The notes below the pieces were generated by a model. It saw only the letters and a list, made by a program, of their open reading frames with translations. It was not told the origin of the DNA and searched no databases. A stretch of 6,959 bases of DNA from Desulfobacterales bacterium (GTDB lineage Bacteria > Desulfobacterota > Desulfobacteria > Desulfobacterales > 4be13). Position numbers and translations under genes: made by a program. The DNA lies in contig JAOZRQ010000327.1 of assembly GCA_029940115.1 (NCBI GenBank), positions 858 to 7,816 on the forward strand, in the 5' to 3' direction. Shown here in pieces: positions 1 through 6,898 of the stretch (the first letter of the stretch is position 1; every line of letters begins with the position of its first letter).

Positions 1-3000
1 AGATTTCCAATCCACAAAGGGCTTTCAGAGAGGCAATGACAGGAGTCAAAGAAATCTGGGTACAGATCAGAGGCGCGGAGGCTTGACCGATGGTCTCATC
101 TTTCAGAAAATCAACCGATTGTTGCAACTCATAGCTTTTTCCAGATGCCATGTCGTAAGCTTTCAGGAGAAAATCCGGCTCCTCAGTCTCATTTGACGCG
201 AGGGTCAGATGAAACGGCTCCCCTGACGAGCCTGTGGCAATGGTGGCGACTCCTCGACATTCGTCATCCTTGAACGCGGCCAAGAGACTTCCGGCTGTGT
301 CAATAAAGCCGGCATCCACAAGGACTTTGGCATGAATCGTCATGGTGTTCTGCATTCCTTCAAGGTTATTCTCAGTGAGAATCTTAGGGTCCGCTATGCC
401 TCCAATCTTCTCATCTATGATAAAATCAAAGGGTTCTTGAATATCATGGATCGTTTCGGTTTCATAATCATAGGCTTTCAGCACAAGACCAGATTCACTA
501 GTTTCGTTTGATTTCACCAGCAACTGAAAGGCTTTCCCCCTGGGGCCGGTGGAAATGGTGGTGATCCCCCGGCATTCGTCATCTTTGAAGGCCGCCAAGA
601 TGCTGCTCTCCGACTCGATAAATGTGCCGTTGTTCAACAGGACTTTGGCGTAAATGATCATACTGTTCTGCATACCCGGAAGCGTCTCGCACCAATCGGG
701 CACAGAGCGTGGTGATTTTTTGGCATCTTTTGTGGCTCTTCTTTTGCTTCCTCCAGATTCAGGATAAATCAGCGTATCCACATGGGCGAATTTTAGCACA
801 TACCCTTTCCCCGGTTGCAATCCCTCTTCCATACCATACCATACATCTCCCAAATCGGGATGCTCAAAATAGGTGGCACTGCTCGTGTCGCTTTTGATTG
901 TGTCCTCGTTTGTCGGATTTAATGAAGCCAAAGCGGTTTTGACATTCATTGCTTGTTGAGGTTTGAAGCTGATCCAGTTTGAACCGGCAACAATCTCGAT
1001 ATTGTCCGAAACATCAACCGGGCATCCCTGAACCTCCAAATTTCCGGGGCTCTGAGATTGAATCATTAGCTTATATTTGACGTCTGGATCAATCTCCTTT
1101 ATGCCGGGGCCTAACCACTCGCCATCAAAATAGGTCACACTCCCTGTTAGTGTCTTAAAGATGTCTTCGTTTTGTGCTGGATAACTTAACACAGTGTTCG
1201 GTGTAGCATTCTCAGGCGGCAGTATGTTGAATGATATCCAATTCCATCCTGACTTCAAGGGGATCGTCAAGGTGAAATCACAGCTCCCTTCCAAGGAGAA
1301 ATCAACGTCGGTCGTTGTCTGGCCCGCGGTGACGGTTACGGGAGCAGAAGAGCCACAGTCACCTGTCCCTCCCGCGTCGTTCCACCATTGGTCTTCAACA
1401 TGCTGTTCCTTCTCACACGACGCTTCAGTGGAAATATAATAGTCTCCTGCCGGGAGGCTAGGAATAATGTAATTTCCCGCTTCGTCAGTGTCACCATCGG
1501 CGTACGATTCTGCGTCACCACATTGCATGAATGCCACCACACACCCCCCTGAAATCGCCTCACCGGTATCTGCCCGCGTCACTTTTCCGGAGATCATGCC
1601 GCCCATGTCCAATGAAAAATTGATGTCAGACAGACTCTGCCCCGCATTCACAGCCAACGGCCCGGCGTCATTGCAGTCCAAAACGCCGCCGCCCTCTTTC
1701 CACCATAGGTTGACATAATCCTGATCTGATTCGCAGGAGGCCTCGGCAAACAGATAAACATTCCCGGAGGGAATACCAAAAATCGAATAATTTCCTTGGT
1801 CATCTGTTTTGCCTTCACCATACCAACTCGCCATGCATGGACTGCCCGCGTATAGACAGATGTTCGGAAGCGGATTGCCATCGCTTTTTCGGGTGACTTT
1901 TCCAGACATTGCGCCACCAATGTCCAATGAGAAATCTTTGCCGGACACAGTTTGTCCAGAGACAAGCGATATGATTGAGGCCTGTTCGCAGTTCGTGGTT
2001 CCACCTCCGTCACTCCACCATTTGTTGGTATAATCCTGCTGCTCCTCACAGGATGCGTCCGTGAAAATGTAAATATCTCCGGGCAGAAGGCCGGAAATGG
2101 AATAATTTCCTTGGTCATCGGTCTGCCCCATGCCATACCAGCTTTCCATACATTGGCTCCAAGCGTTCACGCAGACGTTTGCAATGGGGTCACCGCTGGC
2201 GGTGGTCACTTTCCCGGAAATGGCGCTTCCCTGATTCAATGCAAAACTGATCCCGGTTTTGATTTGCCCTGCGGCGATGTTTATGGCCATGGCTGCCGTG
2301 CATTCGGTGGTTCCTGTCTCGTCATTCCACCATACATCTGTGTAACTCTGTTCGGTTTCACATGAGGCATCTGTGGATATGAAGAAGTCACCCGCTGGCA
2401 AGCCAGTGATCGAGTAAAGTCCCTGAACATCTGTTTTTCCGGACTCTCCATACCATGTCTCACCGCAACGATTCCAAGTGCTCACACACACATCCGCAAC
2501 AGGCTGATCATTCTCCGCGTCGGTGATTCTTCCAGAGATGCTGGCACCCGTATCCAAGGAGAAATTGATCTCCGGCATGATCTGGGCCGCGGTGATGGTT
2601 ATTTTTTCGGCATCAGCGCAATTCGTGGTCCCCTCTCCGCTGGTCCACCACTCGTTGATATGGGCTTTTGCTTCGTCCTCAACGGAAAGAAAATACTCTC
2701 CATCACCAAGGCCGGACAGGGCATAATCTCCCTGTTCATCAGTTCTGGCGATGACATACAGCGATTCACTGCACTGACTGCTCGCCTGAACCAGAATATC
2801 TTTGAGCGGGGAACCGTCCATTGCCGTCACCTTCCCTGAAATGGTGCCGCCATTCTTCAACGCGAAGTTGATGTTCGATGCAGTCTCTCCGATCGTGACG
2901 CTCACCTCCACTGCTTCGTTGCAGTCGGTTGTTCCGTCTCCATTGTTCCACCATTCATCAATATATGCGCTGTTCTCCTCCCCTTTGAATGTGGAGATGT

Positions 3001-4474
3001 GATAATTGCCTGTCAAGAGTCCTGAAATCACATAGTTCCCCTCTTGGTCGGTCATGCCCATGCTGTGCCATGGTTCACCGCATGGCCCGCTTGCGTTTAC
3101 CCGAACATTTGGGATCGGTTGGCCGTTGCTTTCATCGGTCACCCTGCCTGAGATTGTGGCTGGCTCCTTCAATATGAAACTGATTCCGGATGCGGTTTGC
3201 CCAATGGTGACGCTGATGGATTCAGCGTTGCTGCAGTCTGTCGTTCCCTCTCCGCTGGTCCACCACGCATCCACATAATTCCGGTCACATGATGCCTCAT
3301 CCTCCCTGCAAGAGGCGTCTGTGGAAACATAATACGCACCCGCAAGAAGTCCAGAGATGGCATAAAGGCCCTGTTCATCGGTTGTCCCCTCACCATAAGA
3401 AATTTCACCGCAAGGACCGGTCACATTGATCTGCACATTCGGGATCGGCGAGCCATCACTTGTGGTCACACTTCCTGAAATTTTGCCGGGTTCATCCAAT
3501 GTGAAATTGATTCCGGATACGGTTTGTCCGATGGATACGGTTACCGGTGTGGCCTCATTACAGTCCGTCTGTCCATCCCACCACTCGCTGAGATAGTTTG
3601 CATCCTCGTCACTGGCGGAAATGTAATAGACTCCCGGGGGGAGGCCGGGGATGGAATAATTTCCCTGATCATCGGTTCTGCTCTCTCCGTGCCAAACCTC
3701 ACCGCATTGGTTGCTCGCCTGTACTCGTATGTTGGCTATCGGCTGATTGGTGCCTGTCGCGGTCACCTTTCCGGAGATTTCGCCGGCTTCATCCAAGATC
3801 ATGTTGATGTCCGGCTTAGTTTGCCCTGTGGCAACCGTTACTGCGCCAGCCAAGGTGCAATCGGTGGTTCCGCCTTCACTGTTCCACCATTTCTCAGGAT
3901 ACAGCTTGTTTTCATCGTATGTGGAGACATAATAATCAGTTCCTTCAGGGAGCTTGGTGATCAGATAGTTTCCATCATTATCGGTCTGACTGACACCATA
4001 CGACGCGCCGCCACATTGATCCGTCGCGGAGACTTGGACACCCGCGGCAGGATGACCGTCCGCGGTGGTCACTTTGCCGGAGATGCTGCCGTATCCGGTC
4101 AGGGTGATGTTGATGTCGGATGTGGTTTGGCCGGTAGTGACAGTTACAGATGCTACATCCTCACAGGAGTGTGATCCTCCTGCATCATTCCACCATCTGT
4201 CATCATAAAATCCGAGAGATGAAGAATCCGTGACAATGTAATAGGAGGCTTCAGAAAGTTCTTCGATAAGATAGTTCCCCTGTTCGTCAGTTGCGTTGCC
4301 TCCCTCCCAATTTCCTCCCAAACCGCATGTGTCATATGCGTCCACCCATACATTTACAATGGGTTCACCATCGCCTGTGGTGATTTTTCCTGATATGGAG
4401 CCGGTTGCATTTGCTAATGTCCCCCATATGAGTCCAATGATCAGCAAAACTGTGATAAATGTGCAATTTTTCAT
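1..4474 (-). CDS. Giant secreted modular protein with ten carboxypeptidase-regulatory-like repeats (3' end outside window)
   Basis: No specific function is recognised. The frame starts at ATG 4474-4472 and stays open to base 1, giving 1491 complete codons; the C-terminus lies beyond the left edge. Order of parts: Sec signal peptide (residues 1-23), ten tandem beta-sandwich-type repeats (about 25-1061), two NWISF modules (about 1065-1240), a Lys/Arg-rich linker (about 1244-1256), two AFKDDECRG modules (about 1260-1470), and a dockerin-like helix (1473-1491). The repeats resemble the CarboxypepD_reg-like family (PF13620 type, transthyretin-like fold), common in exported adhesin-like or scaffold proteins. 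All ten Trp-Trp codon pairs fall in one frame, which argues against frameshifts. The start is fixed by a strong Shine-Dalgarno nine bases after the upstream stop, so the gene is second in an operon. A surface or extracellular structural or binding role is inferred. The family assignment of the repeats is firm; the biological role is unknown. Confidence 0.93.
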   Translation of the reverse strand, partial: MKNCTFITVLLIIGLIWGTLANATGSISGKITTGDGEPIVNVWVDAYDTCGLGGNWEGGNATDEQGNYLIEELSEASYYIVTDSSSLGFYDDRWWNDAGGSHSCEDVASVTVTTGQTTSDINITLTGYGSISGKVTTADGHPAAGVQVSATDQCGGASYGVSQTDNDGNYLITKLPEGTDYYVSTYDENKLYPEKWWNSEGGTTDCTLAGAVTVATGQTKPDINMILDEAGEISGKVTATGTNQPIANIRVQASNQCGEVWHGESRTDDQGNYSIPGLPPGVYYISASDEDANYLSEWWDGQTDCNEATPVTVSIGQTVSGINFTLDEPGKISGSVTTSDGSPIPNVQINVTGPCGEISYGEGTTDEQGLYAISGLLAGAYYVSTDASCREDEASCDRNYVDAWWTSGEGTTDCSNAESISVTIGQTASGISFILKEPATISGRVTDESNGQPIPNVRVNASGPCGEPWHSMGMTDQEGNYVISGLLTGNYHISTFKGEENSAYIDEWWNNGDGTTDCNEAVEVSVTIGETASNINFALKNGGTISGKVTAMDGSPLKDILVQASSQCSESLYVIARTDEQGDYALSGLGDGEYFLSVEDEAKAHINEWWTSGEGTTNCADAEKITITAAQIMPEINFSLDTGASISGRITDAENDQPVADVCVSTWNRCGETWYGESGKTDVQGLYSITGLPAGDFFISTDASCETEQSYTDVWWNDETGTTECTAAMAINIAAGQIKTGISFALNQGSAISGKVTTASGDPIANVCVNAWSQCMESWYGMGQTDDQGNYSISGLLPGDIYIFTDASCEEQQDYTNKWWSDGGGTTNCEQASIISLVSGQTVSGKDFSLDIGGAMSGKVTRKSDGNPLPNICLYAGSPCMASWYGEGKTDDQGNYSIFGIPSGNVYLFAEASCESDQDYVNLWWKEGGGVLDCNDAGPLAVNAGQSLSDINFSLDMGGMISGKVTRADTGEAISGGCVVAFMQCGDAESYADGDTDEAGNYIIPSLPAGDYYISTEASCEKEQHVEDQWWNDAGGTGDCGSSAPVTVTAGQTTTDVDFSLEGSCDFTLTIPLKSGWNWISFNILPPENATPNTVLSYPAQNEDIFKTLTGSVTYFDGEWLGPGIKEIDPDVKYKLMIQSQSPGNLEVQGCPVDVSDNIEIVAGSNWISFKPQQAMNVKTALASLNPTNEDTIKSDTSSATYFEHPDLGDVWYGMEEGLQPGKGYVLKFAHVDTLIYPESGGSKRRATKDAKKSPRSVPDWCETLPGMQNSMIIYAKVLLNNGTFIESESSILAAFKDDECRGITTISTGPRGKAFQLLVKSNETSESGLVLKAYDYETETIHDIQEPFDFIIDEKIGGIADPKILTENNLEGMQNTMTIHAKVLVDAGFIDTAGSLLAAFKDDECRGVATIATGSSGEPFHLTLASNETEEPDFLLKAYDMASGKSYELQQSVDFLKDETIGQASAPLICTQISLTPVIASLKALCGLEI
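65..697 (-). other. Paired AFKDDECRG modules in the giant protein
   Basis: Two homologous units with a period of 105 residues lie at about residues 1260-1365 and 1370-1470. Each contains GMQN(S/T)M, an (I/H)AKVL strand, (S/G)S-(I/L)-LAAFKDDECRG, a F-x-L strand, a SNET segment, KAYD, and a final FDFI-DEKIG or VDFL-DETIG segment. The conserved Cys falls at residues 1301 and 1406. The AF-x-x-DECRG signature is familiar from C-terminal modules of large secreted bacterial proteins, where it sits in a beta-sandwich-like domain. A ligand or calcium role is possible from the acidic DDE triplet, but that is inference. Confidence 0.65.
755..1282 (-). other. Paired NWISF modules in the giant protein
   Basis: Two related units of about 75-90 residues follow the repeat array. 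The first, near residues 1076-1155, has GWNWISFN, a TYFDGEW segment and a VKYKLMIQ strand. The second, near 1164-1240, has SNWISFK, a TYFE segment and GKGYVLKF. Both share the order NWISF, a short helix with a Leu-rich core, the sequence NED-x-(I/F)-K (or TIK), TYF, and a K-Y strand. Similar units occur near the C-termini of large exported proteins of deltaproteobacterial type (from memory). They are probably beta-rich extracellular modules. Their function is not known to me. Confidence 0.65.
1292..4402 (-). repeat. Ten tandem carboxypeptidase-regulatory-like domains
   Basis: Ten domains span about residues 25-1061. Each opens with an ISGKVT-like strand, then has a V-x-V strand with a CG or C motif, TD-x-x-GNY-x-I, a GL-x-x-G turn, an invariant Trp-Trp, a Cys about nine residues later, and a closing GQT...I-x-F-x-L strand. 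The Trp pairs begin at residues 94, 196, 298, 404, 508, 609, 715, 819, 924 and 1030, so the period is 101-106 residues. Repeats 1, 2, 3, 5 and 6 have two cysteines; repeats 4, 7, 8, 9 and 10 have four. The even count suggests intradomain disulfides in an oxidising compartment. The repeats are clearly diverged at DNA level, although repeats 8 and 9 still share a 20-base identical run. This is a protein-domain array, not a short DNA satellite. Confidence 0.9.
4406..4474 (-). other. Sec signal peptide of the giant repeat protein
   Basis: Residues 1-23 show one Lys at position 2, a hydrophobic core from about residue 6 to 20 (rich in Leu, Ile and Val), and the small-residue motif Ala-Asn-Ala just before Thr-Gly. 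This fits signal peptidase I cleavage after residue 23. Cys4 lies before the core and not in a lipobox, so a lipoprotein is unlikely. The first repeat begins directly after the predicted cleavage site. Confidence 0.85.
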
Positions 4475-4477
4475 ATT

Positions 4478-4483
4478 CACCTC
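4478..4483 (-). promoter_or_regulatory. Shine-Dalgarno of the giant protein gene, abutting the upstream stop
   Basis: On the minus strand the upstream TAA is followed directly by GAGGTG, then AAT and ATG. The GAGG core is five bases from the start codon. There is no room in the nine-base gap for a promoter or terminator, so the two genes share a transcript. The stop codon and ribosome site are close enough for translational coupling. Confidence 0.85.
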
Positions 4484-6511
4484 TTATTCTTCATATTCTT
4501 TACGCTCTTCATATAATGCACGGTAAATGTCCTTTATGACCTCTCTTGAAGTTTCCCGTTCCAGTTGATCCTCCAATGCTTTGATAACTTCAGGGGTTCT
4601 GTTTTTTCCCAAAAAACGTATCATCATGCGTCTCAGAGAATTTTCTGGCTCTGAAGGAAGGCCCTTTCGCATATACTCTATAACTTCGGAACCTCCCCGT
4701 GTTGTCAAAGATTTTATGGCGGCCTTGCGAACATCGGAAACTGAACTCTGCTCTAAGGCGTCAGACAGAAGATGCAAGGTATGTTCATCAGAAAAATTCC
4801 GTAACGCGCTGGCGGATGCCACCTGTTCAATTGATGATTTTGATGTCAGATAAGACTCTATTATAGGTATGGTTTCAGGATTTGAAGAGTTGCCCAGAGC
4901 CTTCAAACACATCACGCGTTCCCGTTCATTTTCTGACTTCTGCAAATAGTTGGCAATTCGTTCCACAATATTCTGTGATTCAAAGGCATTTTCTCCTTCA
5001 AGCAACGCACCGGCCAATATCCCCAAGGAGAGAAGAGCTGTGTCCGCTCTTTCCAACTCTTCACCATCGGTAGCCTCTCGTTTGATTTCAGTCAAGTTGA
5101 ATAAGCTTTCAATCAGTTCTTTTTCAGGTTTTTGAATTCCTCCGGCCGCGACTATCGCTCTCCCACGAGTATCCGCTGCCTGATCTCCATCTTCAAACAC
5201 ATTTCTAAGGGCAGATTGGGACTCTGGATGGCCATTCAATTCCAAGGCAATCAGTATGCATCCTATGGCATCTTCGGCTAAATCTGGGTACTTGAAGATA
5301 TCAGGGATCAAGCGGGCCTCCTCTGGAGAAATCTCCAGAAAATCACGAAGCCTATGCGCCAATATGGCCATGCCAGACTGACTCATTCCAGACGCCGCGG
5401 CATCTTTGATGCTGGTTATAATTTGCGGAAGCGAAAGCATTTCCATCTGTTCACGCAATCTCTGAATGCGTATGCTTTCCCAGCTTCCGAGGGTGTCCGT
5501 TTTTTCCCTGTTCTTGCCAAAAGACTTTAATATCTCCTTCAAAGATCGGCTTTCTGTCCATATGTCAAGATCAGGGTCAGGCTCAAAGTGACGCCGTTCA
5601 AGACTCACCTGAGCTTGCGATCTTGAGAACACATCTTTCCTTCTCACCCGGACCTCAAGTGTTTCAGATCCCGAAAATGCTTTCAACCATGACATATCGG
5701 GAGAAGTTCTTCCTTTAAAAGCTGAACGGATAATATGTCCAGTTAAAAGTATTTCTTGAGAATGGTCTCTCTGATCTTCTATCGGTCGAATGGATAAGCA
5801 ACGCACATTCCTTTTCTTTATCAGGTGGCAGTCATCTTTATGGACAGAATATTCAGCTTCAAACTCCCCTGTGGCATGAATCTCTTCTTCACGCCATTTG
5901 ATCCACTCCCCTTGCCGAATCTGTTCTTTCCCCTCTGAAGAAACGGTTACTTGGAGAATTTTTACGATTTCAGACAATGACAGCTTGTCTTGTTCATCAA
6001 GTTGTTTTGGGAAATAGAAAGTTACCGGAACCCCTTCTTTTTCATATGTTGCCACAAAAAAAGTCTGATAGAGTTCCTCAAGTTCAGGAATCCGCTTTGA
6101 TTGAGAAAGACTTTTTTCATAAGCCGTCACCTGAACAGGAGAAAGTTGGAAACCCAAATAAACAAGTCCTCTCTTATCTTCCTCTCTTTCAAAAACACGA
6201 AAATTAAGTGTTCCCTGGACTGTCAAGGAGGCTTCAGCTTTTTCTTGTTGAAACTCCCTCTCTTTTGTCAATACCGAAGGATCAATCGTGATATCCGTCT
6301 CAAATTTATAGTCATACATCTGCCTATCCCCTATGAACCATACGAATGGCTTTGGGCAAAGTCTCTCATTCATATCAGCAGATATCGTCTGGACAGAAGG
6401 AACTGTTTTATGGGAATTGTCTCCGTTTCCCCTCTGGTTTCCCAAATATATGACGACAGAGATAAAAAGAATCAACAATATGAGACTAATATAAACAATC
6501 CGTTTAATCAA
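4484..6511 (-). CDS. Membrane-anchored HEAT-repeat protein, vitellogenin/MTP N-terminal-domain-like
   Basis: The product has 675 residues. Residues 1-4 are basic (MIKR) and 5-23 form one hydrophobic segment, so it is probably an uncleaved signal anchor with the rest in the periplasm. Residues about 55-310 are beta-rich and charged, with a close cysteine pair at 228 and 238. Residues about 345-668 are helical HEAT-like repeats. The part near 491-600 has LLSLGILAGALL, IVERIANYL, CLKALGNSSNPETIPII and DVRKAAIKSL. Animal vitellogenin and microsomal triglyceride transfer proteins carry the same order of motifs, including a LKALGN-x-x-P signature, after an N-terminal beta barrel. The overall order of barrel then helical layer matches; the lipid-cavity sheets of the animal proteins are absent. 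A role in lipid or lipoprotein handling is inferred, and a generic HEAT scaffold is the alternative. The start is TTG, chosen because a GAGG lies six bases upstream and in-frame stops TGA TAA lie just before it. It is first in the operon. Confidence 0.9.
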   Translation of the reverse strand: MIKRIVYISLILLILFISVVIYLGNQRGNGDNSHKTVPSVQTISADMNERLCPKPFVWFIGDRQMYDYKFETDITIDPSVLTKEREFQQEKAEASLTVQGTLNFRVFEREEDKRGLVYLGFQLSPVQVTAYEKSLSQSKRIPELEELYQTFFVATYEKEGVPVTFYFPKQLDEQDKLSLSEIVKILQVTVSSEGKEQIRQGEWIKWREEEIHATGEFEAEYSVHKDDCHLIKKRNVRCLSIRPIEDQRDHSQEILLTGHIIRSAFKGRTSPDMSWLKAFSGSETLEVRVRRKDVFSRSQAQVSLERRHFEPDPDLDIWTESRSLKEILKSFGKNREKTDTLGSWESIRIQRLREQMEMLSLPQIITSIKDAAASGMSQSGMAILAHRLRDFLEISPEEARLIPDIFKYPDLAEDAIGCILIALELNGHPESQSALRNVFEDGDQAADTRGRAIVAAGGIQKPEKELIESLFNLTEIKREATDGEELERADTALLSLGILAGALLEGENAFESQNIVERIANYLQKSENERERVMCLKALGNSSNPETIPIIESYLTSKSSIEQVASASALRNFSDEHTLHLLSDALEQSSVSDVRKAAIKSLTTRGGSEVIEYMRKGLPSEPENSLRRMMIRFLGKNRTPEVIKALEDQLERETSREVIKDIYRALYEERKEYEE

Positions 6512-6517
6512 AATGAG

Positions 6518-6521
6518 CCTC
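6518..6521 (-). promoter_or_regulatory. Shine-Dalgarno selecting a TTG start
   Basis: On the minus strand GAGG is followed by six bases (CTCATT) and then TTG at 6511-6509. Two in-frame stop codons lie immediately upstream of this ribosome site, so the coding region cannot extend further. No ATG lies between those stops and the transmembrane segment, and the next in-frame residues already form that segment. Confidence 0.65.
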
Positions 6522-6553
6522 GCTTATCAGTGACAATGAAATCTGGCATCGAT

Positions 6554-6566
6554 AACTCAATGATCA
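6554..6566 (+). repeat. 13-bp direct repeat, left copy
   Basis: AACTCAATGATCA occurs here and again, identical, at 6643-6655. The two copies bracket the snap-back hairpin with 76 bases between them. They could be a target-site duplication left by insertion, or an outer part of the element itself. The TGATCA core is palindromic. Confidence 0.7.
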
Positions 6567-6579
6567 AATTTTTCATGTC

Positions 6580-6634
6580 ATTCCTGCGAAATCAGGGATT
6601 GCCATTAGCAATGGATTCCTGCTTTCGCAGGAAT
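6580..6634. repeat. REP/REPIN- or MITE-like snap-back hairpin element
   Basis: Bases 6580-6599 pair with 6615-6634: 18 Watson-Crick pairs, one G-T wobble at 6597/6617 and one mismatch at 6592/6622. After a two-base bulge (6600-6601), CCATT at 6602-6606 pairs with AATGG at 6610-6614 around a three-base loop. Each arm is itself palindromic: the right arm reads ATTCCTGC, TTTC, GCAGGAAT. The arm sequence resembles the dispersed ATTCC-GC-GAAA-GC-GGAAT palindromes seen in many proteobacterial genomes, whose translations often read like SFLRKQ or DSCFRRN. It lies 69 bases upstream of the anchored protein's start codon. Confidence 0.75.
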
Positions 6635-6642
6635 ATCCGCCA

Positions 6643-6655
6643 AACTCAATGATCA
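6643..6655 (+). repeat. 13-bp direct repeat, right copy
   Basis: Perfect second copy of AACTCAATGATCA, nine bases outside the right end of the hairpin; the left copy ends 13 bases outside the left end. The uneven distances mean the hairpin is not exactly centred between the repeats. Confidence 0.7.
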
Positions 6656-6871
6656 GGGACTACCAAGTTAAGCCATAAAGATTTGGCAACCTCACACAGA
6701 CTGATAGGCTTGTCCTTGATTCAAACTCCCCATCTGCTTATTGTGTTCAGCGAATTAAACCTAAAAAAGTTTGACCGTCGCTGTGGCACTTTTGTTCAGA
6801 AGCGTGTCTGATCGATGAAAGGAGTGCCAGTCAACGATCTTCCAATCTTTTTCCCCTCTTTTTTTGCAAGG

Positions 6872-6898
6872 ATATGGGATTTTGAAACAAAACCATAT
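6872..6898. repeat. AT-rich hairpin in the leader
   Basis: ATATGG (6872-6877) and TTTTG (6880-6884) pair with CAAAA (6888-6892) and CCATAT (6893-6898), leaving a GA bulge and an AAA loop. The stem has eleven pairs. On neither strand is it followed by a T run of the kind that ends transcription: the T-rich tract at 6848-6866 lies before it on the plus strand. It is therefore not called a terminator; a regulatory or purely chance structure is possible. Confidence 0.4.

Noticed and set aside
3169..3408. Minus-strand open frame of 79 codons in another frame
   Set aside because: It overlaps repeats 4 and 5 in the wrong frame. The in-frame Trp-Trp codons at 3260-3265 and 2948-2953 show which frame is real.
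3524..4174. Plus-strand open frame of 216 codons
   Set aside because: It is antisense to repeats 1-3 of the giant protein. Its openness follows from the codon pattern of the repeats; it has no domain I recognise, and the minus-strand frame has a signal peptide, repeats and a ribosome site.
1292..4402. Regular ~312-base periodicity as a CRISPR or DNA satellite
   Set aside because: The period, divergence and preserved reading frame fit protein domain duplication; there are no short identical repeats with unique spacers.
6101..6652. Plus-strand open frame of 183 codons
   Set aside because: It is antisense to the start of the anchored protein and then runs through the snap-back element; its tail reads FLRNQ...DSCFRRN, the usual meaningless translation of such palindromic repeats.
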